A DNA stretch of 64,000 nt, taken from NCBI RefSeq assembly GCF_013377885.1, contig NZ_JABKAU010000002.1:124001-188000 (forward strand), given 5' to 3'. Numbering within the stretch: position 1 is the first letter of the stretch; the number at the start of each line of letters is the position of its first letter. Source of the DNA: Hymenobacter lapidiphilus. Lineage in GTDB: Bacteria > Bacteroidota > Bacteroidia > Cytophagales > Hymenobacteraceae. The position numbers were made by a program, and so were the translations under genes. Shown here piece by piece: positions 11,501 to 18,878 of this stretch. The notes beneath the pieces were generated by a model. It saw only the letters and a program-made list of their open reading frames with translations, made no database searches and was not told the DNA's origin.

Positions 11501-11539
11501 AGGCGCGAGCAGCGCGGCGGTCAATAAAACTTTTCGCAT
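8507..11539 (-). CDS. SusC/RagA-family TonB-linked outer-membrane transporter
   Basis: This is a TonB-dependent barrel that imports the ligand captured by SusD. From ATG 11539 it has 1010 residues: a signal peptide (MRKVLLTAALLAPVLL...AAAQ), a carboxypeptidase-regulatory-like domain (ISGQVTDRATGQGIPGVTVLVKG), a plug domain with the family text QLRGLSTLTGSNQPLYIIDG, and a large barrel ending in an aromatic residue (NLDF). The frame remains open 32 codons upstream, but that stretch lacks signal-peptide character, so the shorter start is used. A near-match to the -7 box (TACTTTAG, minus strand, 11621-11628) lies about 80 bp upstream. The N-terminal domain is not followed by a FecR-interacting STN domain. 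Confidence 0.95.
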   Translation of the reverse strand: MRKVLLTAALLAPVLLQQAAAQNRQISGQVTDRATGQGIPGVTVLVKGTTVGASTNSDGSYTLDVPATATTLVFSSIGFQTIERSIGTATTISVGLSTDSKQLGEVVISGLATTIKRENLANTVTTVSAKELVGVTRPVTMDAALSGKIVGANIAQTSGAPGGGISVQLRGLSTLTGSNQPLYIIDGVYAISAEVGNGAGSAAFTGASGGAGRTNQDNGTNRLSDLNPSDIESITVLKGSSAAAIYGQRANAGVIIIKTKRGQAGQTRVSFTQDIGFAKAWNLLGKEDWTNDKIDTFFPLPANPTAAQTASVTANRNREKAALAAANGQFIDYEKEIFGNTGFIRNTSLSVSGGSEKTKFYVSGTTTDEEGIVKRTGFSRHSIRANVDQKLGDKIDLSLSSGYNRSQNRRGFTGNDNVGVSLGYTLAYLPSYAQLQRDDLGNFPNNPYGGDNPLAIVERAVNEETTNRTNQAATGTWRIFTKGTSSLRLSAQGGIDFSSSDATLALPADLQSQRNLPNPGAVRIAKNQFFNSNLQAFLIYDWTLGEGINLTSQVGSVRLGLNSNLSYSQGQNLAPGTPLSPNRSSLVTQQVLLQSEQDIGHVAQQEVNYRDRIIGTVGVRFDKSSRNGDPNKYYTFPRASLAVNIGNFGLFDLPALNLLKVRAAYGETGAPAFFGATFSPLTNVSTGGRVGFLPSTVVGNPNIGPERATELEFGLDVSLFQSRLNFEATAYNKVAKDLINTFVLAPSTGVTSIQAFPVGDLQNRGIELSLGGVPVRSDNFTWNTTTLFWFNRSEVTRITVPAFATGAGFGSSFGRNVFALGESPTRWYGNPASRTDNPNTFSNLTRFQEAQPKFNMSFTNSFTIAKALEVSFLLAWRKDSYVSNLSELLKDEGGTTEDWSQDDDGDGVVNGQQRQDFSSAQQFIQNSGFVRLREAGIYYTLPATLRASLLNDAVRNIRVGVSGNNLLTFTDYRGYDPEVSLFGAQSSAAAVDVTSFPNTRRIFFHLNLDF

Positions 11540-11742
11540 GTGAGTGAAAAAGGAATTGGTGGAACAAGAAAGCAAAGACCTGTTTAATATTGTGATATTC
11601 GAAACGTTTATCACATCTTCCGCTAAAGTAGCCAACCTATTCGAAACTTGTTAAAAAAGCCTTAAAGATTTTTGCAAAACATTAAGACACACCTCGCTAA
11701 ATGCTGACGTTCTTTAAGTAGCCCAAGTCCTGCTGGCCATTA

Positions 11743-13239
11743 CTAAACTGTATTTATCAGTCCGGCCGCCAAGGTCCGGTCGTTGCTCAGACGAGGTACT
11801 TTGTTCTGGCCTCCCAGTTTGCCTAAAGACTTCATATACACCTGAAAAGACCCGGGTGACAGTGCAGTTAGCTGCAGGGGAGCCAGAATGTTGCCCGTGC
11901 GCAAGTCATTGTAGTAAGCGTTTCGCTGCTGCAGGCCGGTATCGAGCGCGTCAGCAAAGGCGGCCGGGTTGTGGGGGGGGCGGGCAAACTCGATCAGCCA
12001 TTCGTGGCGCGAAGGCGTGGCTGGGTCGTTGCTGACCAGTGGGGCCACAGTGAACTCGATTACTTCGGCCTCGGGGTGCGCCGCCAGCGCTGCACGCAGG
12101 CTCTGCTCGACTTCCTCGCCGATAACATGTTCGCCGAAGGCCGACAAGAAGTGCTTGATGCGGCCCGTTACGACCACCCTAAACGGGTAGCGGCTGACGA
12201 AGCGTACAGTGTCGCCGAGACTGTAGCCCCACAGGCCGGCGTTGCTGGTAAGCACCACGGCATACTGCTGGTCGAGCTCAATTTCGGCTAGCGTGAGGCG
12301 GGGCGGATTAGGCTCGAAGAACCGCTCGGCGGGAATGAACTCGTAGAAGATGCCGGCGTCGAGCAACAGCAGCAGTCCGGGGTTGCCCGGCTCATCCTGG
12401 AACGCCAAGAAGCCCTCGGAGGCCGGGAACAGCTCCAGGCTATCGACGGGCCGACCGATGGTATCGAAGAGCTTGCGGCGGTAGGGCTCGAAGTTAACCC
12501 CGCCGTACACGAACAGGCTAAAGTCGGGGAAAACCTCCCCCACCGGCCGACCGGTGCGAACCACCACGCGGTCGAAGTACATCTGTACCCAGGGCGGAAT
12601 ACCCGAAATGAGCGTCATCGGGGCAGGTAGCGTTTCGTCCACAATCCGCTCCAGCTTCTGCTCCCAGTCCTCTATGCAGTTGGTATTGTAGCTGGGCAGC
12701 TGGTTACGGCGCAGATAGGCTGGCACATGATGGTTGACGATACCCGACAGCCGGCCGACATGGATACCGTTGAGCGTTTCCAGCTCCGGCGAGCCCGACA
12801 GAAACATCAGCTTACCATCGAGGAAACGACTTTTGCCGGTGCGCTGCACGTAATGCAACAGCGCGTCGCGGGCCCCGTTGAGGTGGTTGGGGATACTGTC
12901 GGCGGTGAGTGGGATGTACTTGGCGCCGCTGGTGGTGCCGCTGGTTTTGGCCAGATACAGCGGACGGCCGGGCCAAAGCACATTGGCCTCGCCGGTTTTC
13001 ATGCGCTCGAACCAAGGCAGCAGCCCCTCATAGTCGCGGACGGGCACACGGGCGGCCAGGTCAGCGGGGGTGCTGGCGCCGGTCAGGTCGTGGGCTTGGC
13101 CGAAGGCAGTGCGGGCACCCTGAGCCAGCAGGCCGCGCAGCACCCGCTGCTGGGTGCCAATGGGGTCGTGCTGCCAGCGGGCGTACTGGCGGACGATGTA
13201 GGCAGCCAGTGGCCGGCTAAGAGTGGCTTTCAGACCCAT
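11743..13239 (-). CDS. GH3-family adenylating enzyme (acyl-acid amido synthetase-like)
   Basis: This has 498 residues. GH3 proteins adenylate carboxylic acids and, in plants, conjugate them to amino acids; the bacterial substrates are largely unknown. The AMP-binding P-loop-like motif is clear in YLAKTSGTTSGAKYIPLT (95-112). Later blocks LELFPASEGFLAFQD, WGYSLGDTVRFVS and TGRIKHFLSAFGEHV match the adenylation-domain motifs of the family. The start MGLKATLSRPLAAY is supported by a perfect TACCTTTG box (minus strand, 13288-13295) about 50 bp upstream. It is divergent from the OsmC genes. Activity on a particular acid is not predictable from sequence. Confidence 0.88.
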   Translation of the reverse strand: MGLKATLSRPLAAYIVRQYARWQHDPIGTQQRVLRGLLAQGARTAFGQAHDLTGASTPADLAARVPVRDYEGLLPWFERMKTGEANVLWPGRPLYLAKTSGTTSGAKYIPLTADSIPNHLNGARDALLHYVQRTGKSRFLDGKLMFLSGSPELETLNGIHVGRLSGIVNHHVPAYLRRNQLPSYNTNCIEDWEQKLERIVDETLPAPMTLISGIPPWVQMYFDRVVVRTGRPVGEVFPDFSLFVYGGVNFEPYRRKLFDTIGRPVDSLELFPASEGFLAFQDEPGNPGLLLLLDAGIFYEFIPAERFFEPNPPRLTLAEIELDQQYAVVLTSNAGLWGYSLGDTVRFVSRYPFRVVVTGRIKHFLSAFGEHVIGEEVEQSLRAALAAHPEAEVIEFTVAPLVSNDPATPSRHEWLIEFARPPHNPAAFADALDTGLQQRNAYYNDLRTGNILAPLQLTALSPGSFQVYMKSLGKLGGQNKVPRLSNDRTLAAGLINTV

Positions 13240-13287
13240 CGGATAGAGTTAAACAGGAAAACTACGGTATACTGTGCGGCAGTCATC

Positions 13288-13301
13288 CAAAGGTACCTTT
13301 C
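13288..13301. promoter_or_regulatory. Overlapping divergent -7 boxes between the GH3 and OsmC genes
   Basis: CAAAGGTACCTTTC reads TACCTTTG on the minus strand (13295 to 13288, towards GH3) and TACCTTTC on the plus strand (13294-13301, towards OsmC). TAnnTTTG is the Bacteroidota -7 consensus. The near-palindrome could serve both genes. No clear -33 TTTG was found. Confidence 0.5.
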
Positions 13302-13403
13302 GCACCTATATATATAGGAGTAGCGGGCGTCGCCTATCCTTTCGCCCCCGGCCCGCGTATGGGGAGCTACAGATTTCATACTTCAGCTTTCAACCCTACA
13401 ACC

Positions 13404-13832
13404 ATGACCAACCAACGAGGAACTGCCGTCTGGAACGGCGATATTAAAGGTAGCGGCGAGATTTCGACCCAGAGCGGTACCGTTAAGGCCCCCTACTCTA
13501 CCGGCGCCCGCTTCGAGGGCGAGAAGGGTACCAACCCCGAAGAGCTCATCGGAGCTGCCCACGCCGGCTGCTTCACCATGTTTCTGACCAGCGTCCTCAC
13601 CAAGGACGGCAAGCAGGTCAAGCAGATTACAACTGAGTCGAAAGTGACGCTCGATACGTCGGGCGAGGTACCGAAAGTGGTTAAAATTGCGCTTAGCACC
13701 GAGGGCGAGGTGGAAGGTCTCTCACCGGAGGAATTCCAGCAGTACGCCGAGAAGGCCAAGGAAAACTGCCCAATGTCGCAACTGCTGAAGGCAGTGCCCG
13801 AAATGACGCTGGCTTCGGCGAAGCTGAAGTAA
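13404..13832 (+). CDS. OsmC-family peroxiredoxin (first of a tandem pair)
   Basis: This is a 142-residue hydroperoxide reductase of the OsmC type, reducing organic peroxides with paired cysteines. Both cysteines are in place: AHAGCFTM (about residue 55) and KENCPMSQ (about residue 121). The TNPEELIGAAH and TTESKVTLDTSG blocks are typical. ATG 13404 is chosen because it gives the canonical MTNQRGTAVW start; the frame extends 15 codons further without support. A strong terminator follows, then a paralogue, so the two are probably separate transcription units. Confidence 0.94.
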   Translation: MTNQRGTAVWNGDIKGSGEISTQSGTVKAPYSTGARFEGEKGTNPEELIGAAHAGCFTMFLTSVLTKDGKQVKQITTESKVTLDTSGEVPKVVKIALSTEGEVEGLSPEEFQQYAEKAKENCPMSQLLKAVPEMTLASAKLK

Positions 13833-13841
13833 GCGGTACCG

Positions 13842-13886
13842 ACCGGCGCGGCGTTCAGGCTACTCAGCCGGCCGCGCCGGTTTTTT
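13842..13886 (+). terminator. Intrinsic terminator between the two OsmC genes
   Basis: ACCGGCGCGGC (13842-13852) pairs with GCCGCGCCGGT (13871-13881), followed by TTTTTT. The 11-bp GC-rich stem has an 18-base loop. Confidence 0.88.
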
Positions 13887-13927
13887 ATTCCGCCTTCGGG
13901 CAATCTCCTCTCCAGGAACCCTACTAC

Positions 13928-14377
13928 ATGGCCTATCAACGAGGCAACGCCGTTTGGCGCGGCGGTATTACAGGCAAGGGCGAAGTGTGGTCGCAGAGTG
14001 GTGCCGTGCGGGCCGTTTATGCAACCGGCGCGCTGGTAGACGGCCAGAAAGGCACCAACCCCGAAGAGTTACTGGCCACGGCGCACGCCAGCTGCTTTAC
14101 CATTTTTCTGGCCCGACTGCTGAGTCTGGATGGCAAACCTGCCCAACACATCCAGACCGAATCGAAGGCGACCATCGACACCTCGGGCGACGTGCCCAAA
14201 GTAGTGGGTATCAACCTGAGTACCGAAGCCGAAGTAGCCGGTCTGACGCCGGAGGAGTTCCAGCAGTACGCCGAAAACGCCAAGGAAAACTGTCCTATCT
14301 CGCAGTTGCTCAAGGGCAGCCTCGATTTGCAGCTGGTAGCTGCCCGGCTGAAACAGGCCCCGGAGTCGGGCAACTAA
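13928..14377 (+). CDS. OsmC-family peroxiredoxin (second of a tandem pair)
   Basis: The 149-residue paralogue of the preceding gene shares most of its length, including TNPEELLATAH, TESKATIDTSGDVPKVV and LTPEEFQQYAENAKENCP. Both redox cysteines are conserved (AHASCFTI and KENCPISQ), so both copies should be active. Its extended C-terminus (LKQAPESGN) is absent from the first copy. The pair looks like an old tandem duplication that has diverged, perhaps with different peroxide preference or timing, since a terminator separates them. Confidence 0.93.
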   Translation: MAYQRGNAVWRGGITGKGEVWSQSGAVRAVYATGALVDGQKGTNPEELLATAHASCFTIFLARLLSLDGKPAQHIQTESKATIDTSGDVPKVVGINLSTEAEVAGLTPEEFQQYAENAKENCPISQLLKGSLDLQLVAARLKQAPESGN

Positions 14378-14425
14378 AAACAACTCCTTACTTTTACGGC
14401 TTCCTCCGGCTCTCCCCCGCCCCCT

Positions 14426-14899
14426 ATGAACCCTAATTCTACCCGTGTCCGTCTTCGGCCAGCCAATACGCAACGTATTCCCTTCTGGGGTCAGCTTTTT
14501 CTGGGCCTGATGTGGGTGGCCTATACGGTTTCGCTGATTATAACCGATGCGGGAGCCACCGACATGTACTTCCTGCACTACGTGTTCCTGGTGTTCAGCC
14601 TCGTATACCTGGGCTATGTGCTGGTGCATAATGCCCCGATTTTCGGGACCCAGAGCTATCTGGAGTTCACGCCAGGCTACATTGTGCACAAGGAAGGACT
14701 GTTCAAAGCCAAACAGGCTTTTGCTGCCGAAACCATCCAGGCACTCGATATGGGCGGGCAGCAACTGCGCCTGCGCTTAACCGACGGCAACTCGCACGCC
14801 CTCAGCCTGCGCCAGGTACGAGGCCTGAAGCGTCGTCGCCTCATGCGCGACCAGGTACAGGCCTTCGCGACCAAGCACAATATCCCACTGAAGGCCTAG
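14426..14899 (+). CDS. Small two-segment membrane protein, function unknown
   Basis: The 157-residue protein has two adjacent hydrophobic helices (about 22-41 and 47-66). The basic cytosolic tail carries a beta-rich segment (SYLEFTPGYIVHKEGLF...LRLRLTDGNSHALSLRQ) reminiscent of a small PH-like fold, followed by KRRRLMRDQVQAF. I do not recognise the family. The stop codon TAG (14897-14899) is the first three bases of a TAGCTGT tandem repeat. The gene is followed by a terminator. Confidence 0.75.
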   Translation: MNPNSTRVRLRPANTQRIPFWGQLFLGLMWVAYTVSLIITDAGATDMYFLHYVFLVFSLVYLGYVLVHNAPIFGTQSYLEFTPGYIVHKEGLFKAKQAFAAETIQALDMGGQQLRLRLTDGNSHALSLRQVRGLKRRRLMRDQVQAFATKHNIPLKA

Positions 14900-14951
14900 C
14901 TGTTAGCTGTTAGCTGTTAGCTGTTAGCTGTTAGCTGTTAGCTGTTAGCTG
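14897..14951. repeat. Tandem heptamer TAGCTGT, 7.9 copies
   Basis: Seven exact copies of TAGCTGT start at 14897, 14904, 14911, 14918, 14925, 14932 and 14939, with a partial eighth (TAGCTG, 14946-14951). The first supplies the stop codon of the preceding gene. Heptamers of related sequence make up the inverted repeat at 53923-54048. Confidence 0.95.
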
Positions 14952-14965
14952 AAAAAACGAAGAAG

Positions 14966-15000
14966 GCCCCGCACTCGGTTGAGTGCGGGGCATTGTTTTT
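14966..15000 (+). terminator. Intrinsic terminator after the heptamer repeat
   Basis: GCCCCGCACTC (14966-14976) pairs with GAGTGCGGGGC (14981-14991) around a GGTT loop, followed by ATTGTTTTT. It ends transcription of the small membrane-protein gene. Confidence 0.9.
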
Positions 15001-15039
15001 AGATAGATTCGACTGAATTTTCCGAAGCTAATAGCGAAC

Positions 15040-15182
15040 CTGTTTAGAAAGTGTCCGCTATTTAAAAGAACGTCATGCTGAGCTTGCCGAAGCATCTCTA
15101 CCGCTTCGTAGCAGTCGTTCAGCGAAGCGGTAGAGATGCTTCGGCAAGCTCAGCATGACGTGCTACTTGACTTCCTAAACAG
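15040..15182. repeat. Long inverted repeat, family A (convergent intergenic)
   Basis: The core arms 15071-15108 and 15123-15160 (38 bp each) are perfectly complementary, beginning CGTCATGCTGAGCTTGCCGA. Looser outer arms CTGTTTAGAAAGT (15040) and ACTTCCTAAACAG (ending 15182) flank the core. The 14900-15201 gap between the membrane-protein gene and dnaA holds only the heptamers, the terminator and this element. Confidence 0.9.
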
Positions 15183-15201
15183 CTTCAATGGCTTGAATAT
15201 G

Positions 15202-16704
15202 CTATCTGCCAGCGAACTTCTTGCGCAACTCCACAATAGTAGAGCGGAACGACTTATCGGAATCAATCAGGTCGGAGACGGTTTGCACCGAGTGGATGAC
15301 GGTGCTGTGGTCGCGGCCGCCGAAGTGGTGGCCGATGCTTTTGAGTGAGTGGCTGGTGTGCTCCTTGGCGAAGTACATGGCCACCTGCCGCGCCGTTACC
15401 ACTTCCTTCTTGCGGGTTTTGGCCTTCAGCAGCTCCAGCGGCACACTGAAATACTCGGCGCAGGTTTTCTGAATGAAGTCGAGGTTGACCTCGGCCTCCA
15501 CTTCCTCGATGATGTGGCGCAGGGCCTGCTTGGCCATTTCGAGGTCGATTTCGCGGCGGTTGAGGCTACTTTGGGCCACCAGCGAAATCAGGACGCCTTC
15601 CAGCTCGCGCACGTTGGTGTTCACCGAGTGGGCCAGGTACTCCACTACCTGGGGCGGAATATCGATGCCATCCTGCTGCATCTTGTTCTGGATGATGGCC
15701 ATGCGGGTTTCGAAGTCGGGACTCTGCAAATCGGCCGTCAGGCCCCACTTAAAGCGCGAAAGCAGCCGGTCTTCGAGGCCCACCAAATCGCGCGGGGGGC
15801 GGTCGGAGGTCATCACAATCTGCTTGCCGGCCTGGTGCAGGTGGTTGAAGATGTGGAAGAACATTTCCTGGGTCTTGTCCTTGCCCGACAGAAACTGCAC
15901 GTCGTCGAGAATGAGGATATCGACGAGCAGGTAGAAGTTGGCGAAGTCCTGCACCTGATTGGAGCGCAGGCTTTCGATGAACTGGTTGGTGAACTTCTCG
16001 GCCGACACGTAGAGCACGAACTTATCGGCGTTGGTGGCCTTGATGTGGTTGCCGATGGCCTGCACCAGATGGGTTTTGCCCAGGCCCACACCCCCATAAA
16101 TCATCAGGGGGTTGAAGCTGGTGGTGCCGGGCTTGTTGGCCACGGCCAGCCCGGCCGAGCGCGACAGGCGGTTGCAGTCGCCCTCAATGTAGTTTTCGAA
16201 GGTGTAGGTACCGTTAAGCTGCGACTTGAGGTAGTCGCGGTCGATGCTTTTGCTGGCCTCGAAGGGGTTGCGCAGAATGTTGGGGGCCGGCGCGGGCCGC
16301 ACGGCAGCGGCCGCCTCGTTGCGGGCCGACGACGCCTGGGCACCATACGCCACCGAGGCGGCCGCGGCCGTGTTCGAGGCGGTTGGCCCGGCCGCCCGGC
16401 GAGCGGTAGGCAGGTTCAGTGTACGCGGCTTCTGCTGGGCATTACCCTGATCTACCACGATGCTGTACTCCAGCCGCCCTTCTACGCCCAGCTCCTGGTG
16501 GATGGCCCGCTTGAGCTCCTCGACATAGTGCTCCTCCAGAAACTCGTAGAAATAGGTGCTTGGCACCTGAATCAGGAGCACATTATTGTGCAACTGCACC
16601 GGCACAATGGGTTGAAACCATGTGCGGTAGCTCTGCTCACCAATCGTTGATTTGATGACGCGAAGACAATTAGCCCAGACCGTATGGCAATCCTTCGACA
16701 TCAA
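15202..16704 (-). CDS. dnaA: Chromosomal replication initiator DnaA
   Basis: The 500-residue AAA+ initiator binds DnaA boxes and melts the origin. The N-terminal interaction domain (WFQPIVPVQLHNN) is followed by a poorly conserved Ala/Arg linker (about 85-150). Then come Walker A GGVGLGKTHL (204-213), Walker B DILILDDVQF (262-271) and the box-recognition signature TSHSLKSIGHHFGGRDHSTV in the C-terminal domain. The start is MM; either methionine would do. One DnaA box lies 95-100 bp upstream, fitting autoregulation. No dnaN or gyrB neighbours it, so its position is not evidence of the origin. Confidence 0.97.
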   Translation of the reverse strand: MMSKDCHTVWANCLRVIKSTIGEQSYRTWFQPIVPVQLHNNVLLIQVPSTYFYEFLEEHYVEELKRAIHQELGVEGRLEYSIVVDQGNAQQKPRTLNLPTARRAAGPTASNTAAAASVAYGAQASSARNEAAAAVRPAPAPNILRNPFEASKSIDRDYLKSQLNGTYTFENYIEGDCNRLSRSAGLAVANKPGTTSFNPLMIYGGVGLGKTHLVQAIGNHIKATNADKFVLYVSAEKFTNQFIESLRSNQVQDFANFYLLVDILILDDVQFLSGKDKTQEMFFHIFNHLHQAGKQIVMTSDRPPRDLVGLEDRLLSRFKWGLTADLQSPDFETRMAIIQNKMQQDGIDIPPQVVEYLAHSVNTNVRELEGVLISLVAQSSLNRREIDLEMAKQALRHIIEEVEAEVNLDFIQKTCAEYFSVPLELLKAKTRKKEVVTARQVAMYFAKEHTSHSLKSIGHHFGGRDHSTVIHSVQTVSDLIDSDKSFRSTIVELRKKFAGR

Positions 16705-16797
16705 ACAAACAGGGCAAAAGCAACGTGGGTGCGGGTGAGTACAGGACAGATAATGCGGGTGCCGCTACACCGCATTTTTTTTGGAGGGAGACAAAAA

Positions 16798-16806
16798 TGT
16801 GGAAAA
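16798..16806 (-). promoter_or_regulatory. Single DnaA box upstream of dnaA
   Basis: TGTGGAAAA on the plus strand reads TTTTCCACA on the minus strand, matching TTWTNCACA. It sits in the 175-bp dnaA upstream gap, where it could let DnaA repress its own gene. No second box was seen nearby. Confidence 0.6.
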
Positions 16807-16879
16807 CTCAGGAGACAAAAAACCCTATACCGGCTTGTATTTCATCCCATTTTAACACGTCTCTAATCTCACCCTTAAA

Positions 16880-17815
16880 CTAGGCGGCCGAAACCGGGAG
16901 CACAACGGTAGAAGCTACTGTAGGGCGGCGCGATTTGCGGGCAAATGCGTAATCGATACGGCCCACATTAATACCCGACCAGCCAACCTGGTTGACGAGC
17001 GTGGTGTGGCCGTTGGGTCCGGCCACGGGCTCGGGTTTCTCCAGAAACGTGTGCGTGTGGCCGCCCAGTATCAGGTCGATGCCAGCTACCTGAGTGGCCA
17101 GTTTAATGTCGTCAATTTTGTCGCTGGCGTACTTGTAGCCCAGGTGCGAAAGGCAGATAACCATATCGCAACGCTCGGCCCCACGCAGACGCGTCACCAT
17201 ATCGCGGGCTATGGCCACCGGGTCGAGGTACTTGGTAGCCCCGAAGTTCTTGTCTTCCACGAGGCCGGCCAGGTCGAGGCCCACGCCGAACACGCCAATG
17301 CGCACACCCTGCTTTTCGAACACCTTGTAGGGCTGGAAGCGGCCGGCCAGCAGCGTGTCGGTGAAGTCGTAGTTGGCGCTCAGGAACGGGAATGTGGCGT
17401 TAGGCAGCTGCTTGTGCAGGCCTTCGAGGCCATTGTCGAAGTCGTGGTTACCAAGGGTGCTGGCGTCGTAGGCCATCTGGCTCATGAGCTTGAACTCCAG
17501 CTCGCCCTGGAAGAAGTTGAAGTAGGGCGTACCCTGCCAGATGTCGCCCGAGTCGAGCAGCAACACGTTGGGCTCCTGCTGGCGCACCTGCGCTACCAGG
17601 GCCGCGCGCCGGGCCATGCCGCCCATGCCGGCCCACTGTGCCGCATTCTCCGGAAATGGCTCAATGCGCGAATGCATGTCGTTGGTGTGCAGAATGGTCA
17701 GGCGCACCGTTTTATCATCGGCGGCGGCTACGGCTGGCACGGCGGCCGCCCCCATCACGCCCAGCGAGGCTACGCCCAGGCCGGTGTACTTCAGAAATTC
17801 GCGCCGGTTGATCAT
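16880..17815 (-). CDS. Tat-exported metallophosphatase (5'-nucleotidase N-terminal domain only)
   Basis: From ATG 17815 the product has 311 residues and a twin-arginine signal (NRREFLKYTG, then a hydrophobic stretch to AVAAAD). The catalytic metallophosphoesterase motifs follow: LTILHTNDMHSR, LLLDSGDIWQGTPYF, TLGNHDFDNG, and the later GGHTHTF. This is the UshA-type N-terminal domain without the substrate-binding C-terminal domain. That missing domain is encoded separately, 169 bp upstream in the same direction (17985-18743). The two may form a composite nucleotidase or sugar-phosphatase. The longer frame to 17875 would mask the Tat motif. Confidence 0.93.
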   Translation of the reverse strand: MINRREFLKYTGLGVASLGVMGAAAVPAVAAADDKTVRLTILHTNDMHSRIEPFPENAAQWAGMGGMARRAALVAQVRQQEPNVLLLDSGDIWQGTPYFNFFQGELEFKLMSQMAYDASTLGNHDFDNGLEGLHKQLPNATFPFLSANYDFTDTLLAGRFQPYKVFEKQGVRIGVFGVGLDLAGLVEDKNFGATKYLDPVAIARDMVTRLRGAERCDMVICLSHLGYKYASDKIDDIKLATQVAGIDLILGGHTHTFLEKPEPVAGPNGHTTLVNQVGWSGINVGRIDYAFARKSRRPTVASTVVLPVSAA

Positions 17816-17984
17816 AATCACAGATGTTGCAGATGGAGCAGATAACGCAGAGGCTGGCAGCAGCTTGCAACGCACAGCAGGGAAACACAGTATTGAAAAC
17901 CAGCAGGCAGCCTGGTTGCCTGTGGCAAAGGAGTTCGGCTGCGGAAGCAGGCAGTTGCCACTGCCGCAGCTATAGCACCTGCGC

Positions 17985-18743
17985 TTAGCGCTTGATGCGG
18001 CCTTCGATGGTGGCCTGAACGGGCTTGCCCTGGGCCGTTTGCTGCTTGATGTAGTTCATGATGGCATTGCGCAGCAGTACGCCGGTGCCTTCGGGCTTGA
18101 GCGGCTTGAAGAAGGCCATGGCGTCGCCGCCACCAGCCAGGTAGTCGGAAATGGCAATGGCGTAGTTGCGGGTGGCGTCGAAGGGCTGGCCGCCGATGAG
18201 AATGGCTTCAGGCTTGCCTTCGGGCGTAATGGTGAACGTAGCACCCGAAACGGCCATTTTGGTGCGGGCGGCGAAATCGAACAGCTGCTGCACCACGGCG
18301 CCGGGCGCGTCGAGCACCACCAGCTGGTTTTCAAACGGCATCAGCTCGAACACCGTGCCCACCGTTACGGGACCGGCCGGGATAGGGGCCCGCAGGCCGC
18401 CGTTGGTCACCACACCCAGCGGAATGGGGCGTCCCAGCGCCTTTTCGGCCTCAACGCGCTGCAGGTCGCCCACGAAGTTGGACAGCAGCGACTCGCCCGA
18501 CTGCTTGGTCAGGGCTACCGGGGCGTTGCCCAGCACGGTCGTCATCTGCGACACCACCTTTTCGCGGTAGGGCGCAATGGTAGCCATAGCACGGGCATCC
18601 TCGGGGATGGATTTGCCGACGGGTTGGGCTGTAACCGGCACCAGCCGGGCCTGGGGCTGATACACGGCCCGCTGGCAGGCCGGAGCCAGCGCTACGGCCG
18701 CCAGCAGGCTCAGAGCCGCAACAGAGGAACGAAAAGTACGCAT
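17985..18743 (-). CDS. Lipoprotein with 5'-nucleotidase C-terminal domain
   Basis: The 252-residue product is the UshA-type C-terminal (5_nucleotid_C) domain. GESLLSNFVGDLQR, LGVVTNGGLRAPIPAGPVT, the substrate-stacking-type block FELMPFENQLVVLDAPG and AISDYLAGGGDAMAFF are all recognisable. It lacks the metallophosphatase half, found in the next gene. A lipoprotein signal ends LAPAC (cysteine near 23). A perfect TAACTTTG -7 box lies at 18776-18783 on the minus strand, 33 bp upstream of the ATG. Split nucleotidases of this sort are known; here the halves even use different export routes (Sec lipoprotein and Tat). Confidence 0.92.
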   Translation of the reverse strand: MRTFRSSVAALSLLAAVALAPACQRAVYQPQARLVPVTAQPVGKSIPEDARAMATIAPYREKVVSQMTTVLGNAPVALTKQSGESLLSNFVGDLQRVEAEKALGRPIPLGVVTNGGLRAPIPAGPVTVGTVFELMPFENQLVVLDAPGAVVQQLFDFAARTKMAVSGATFTITPEGKPEAILIGGQPFDATRNYAIAISDYLAGGGDAMAFFKPLKPEGTGVLLRNAIMNYIKQQTAQGKPVQATIEGRIKR

Positions 18744-18775
18744 GAAGAATAAGTGGCAGCGGGGAAAGCGAGCTG

Positions 18776-18783
18776 CAAAGTTA
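18776..18783 (-). promoter_or_regulatory. -7 promoter box TAACTTTG for the nucleotidase pair
   Basis: CAAAGTTA on the plus strand is a perfect TAnnTTTG on the minus strand, 33 bp upstream of the lipoprotein start. Confidence 0.5.
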
Positions 18784-18878
18784 CTCCAACCCAGACGAAA
18801 CCGCCACACCCAGACGCAAACCGACCGGTAGTGAATAGCTACGCTTCCCGCCGCCGGCCCACGTACATATTTACCGGG

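Noticed and set aside
14897..14951. Tandem heptamers as a CRISPR-like array
   Set aside because: The unit is 7 bp with no spacers and no cas genes; it is a simple tandem repeat.
15349..16650. Long open frame on the plus strand antisense to dnaA
   Set aside because: The opposite strand encodes a full DnaA with all motifs; the antisense frame is a by-product of GC-rich codon use.
16705..16879. Chromosomal origin next to dnaA
   Set aside because: Only one DnaA box and no obvious AT-rich unwinding region; replication genes are not clustered here.
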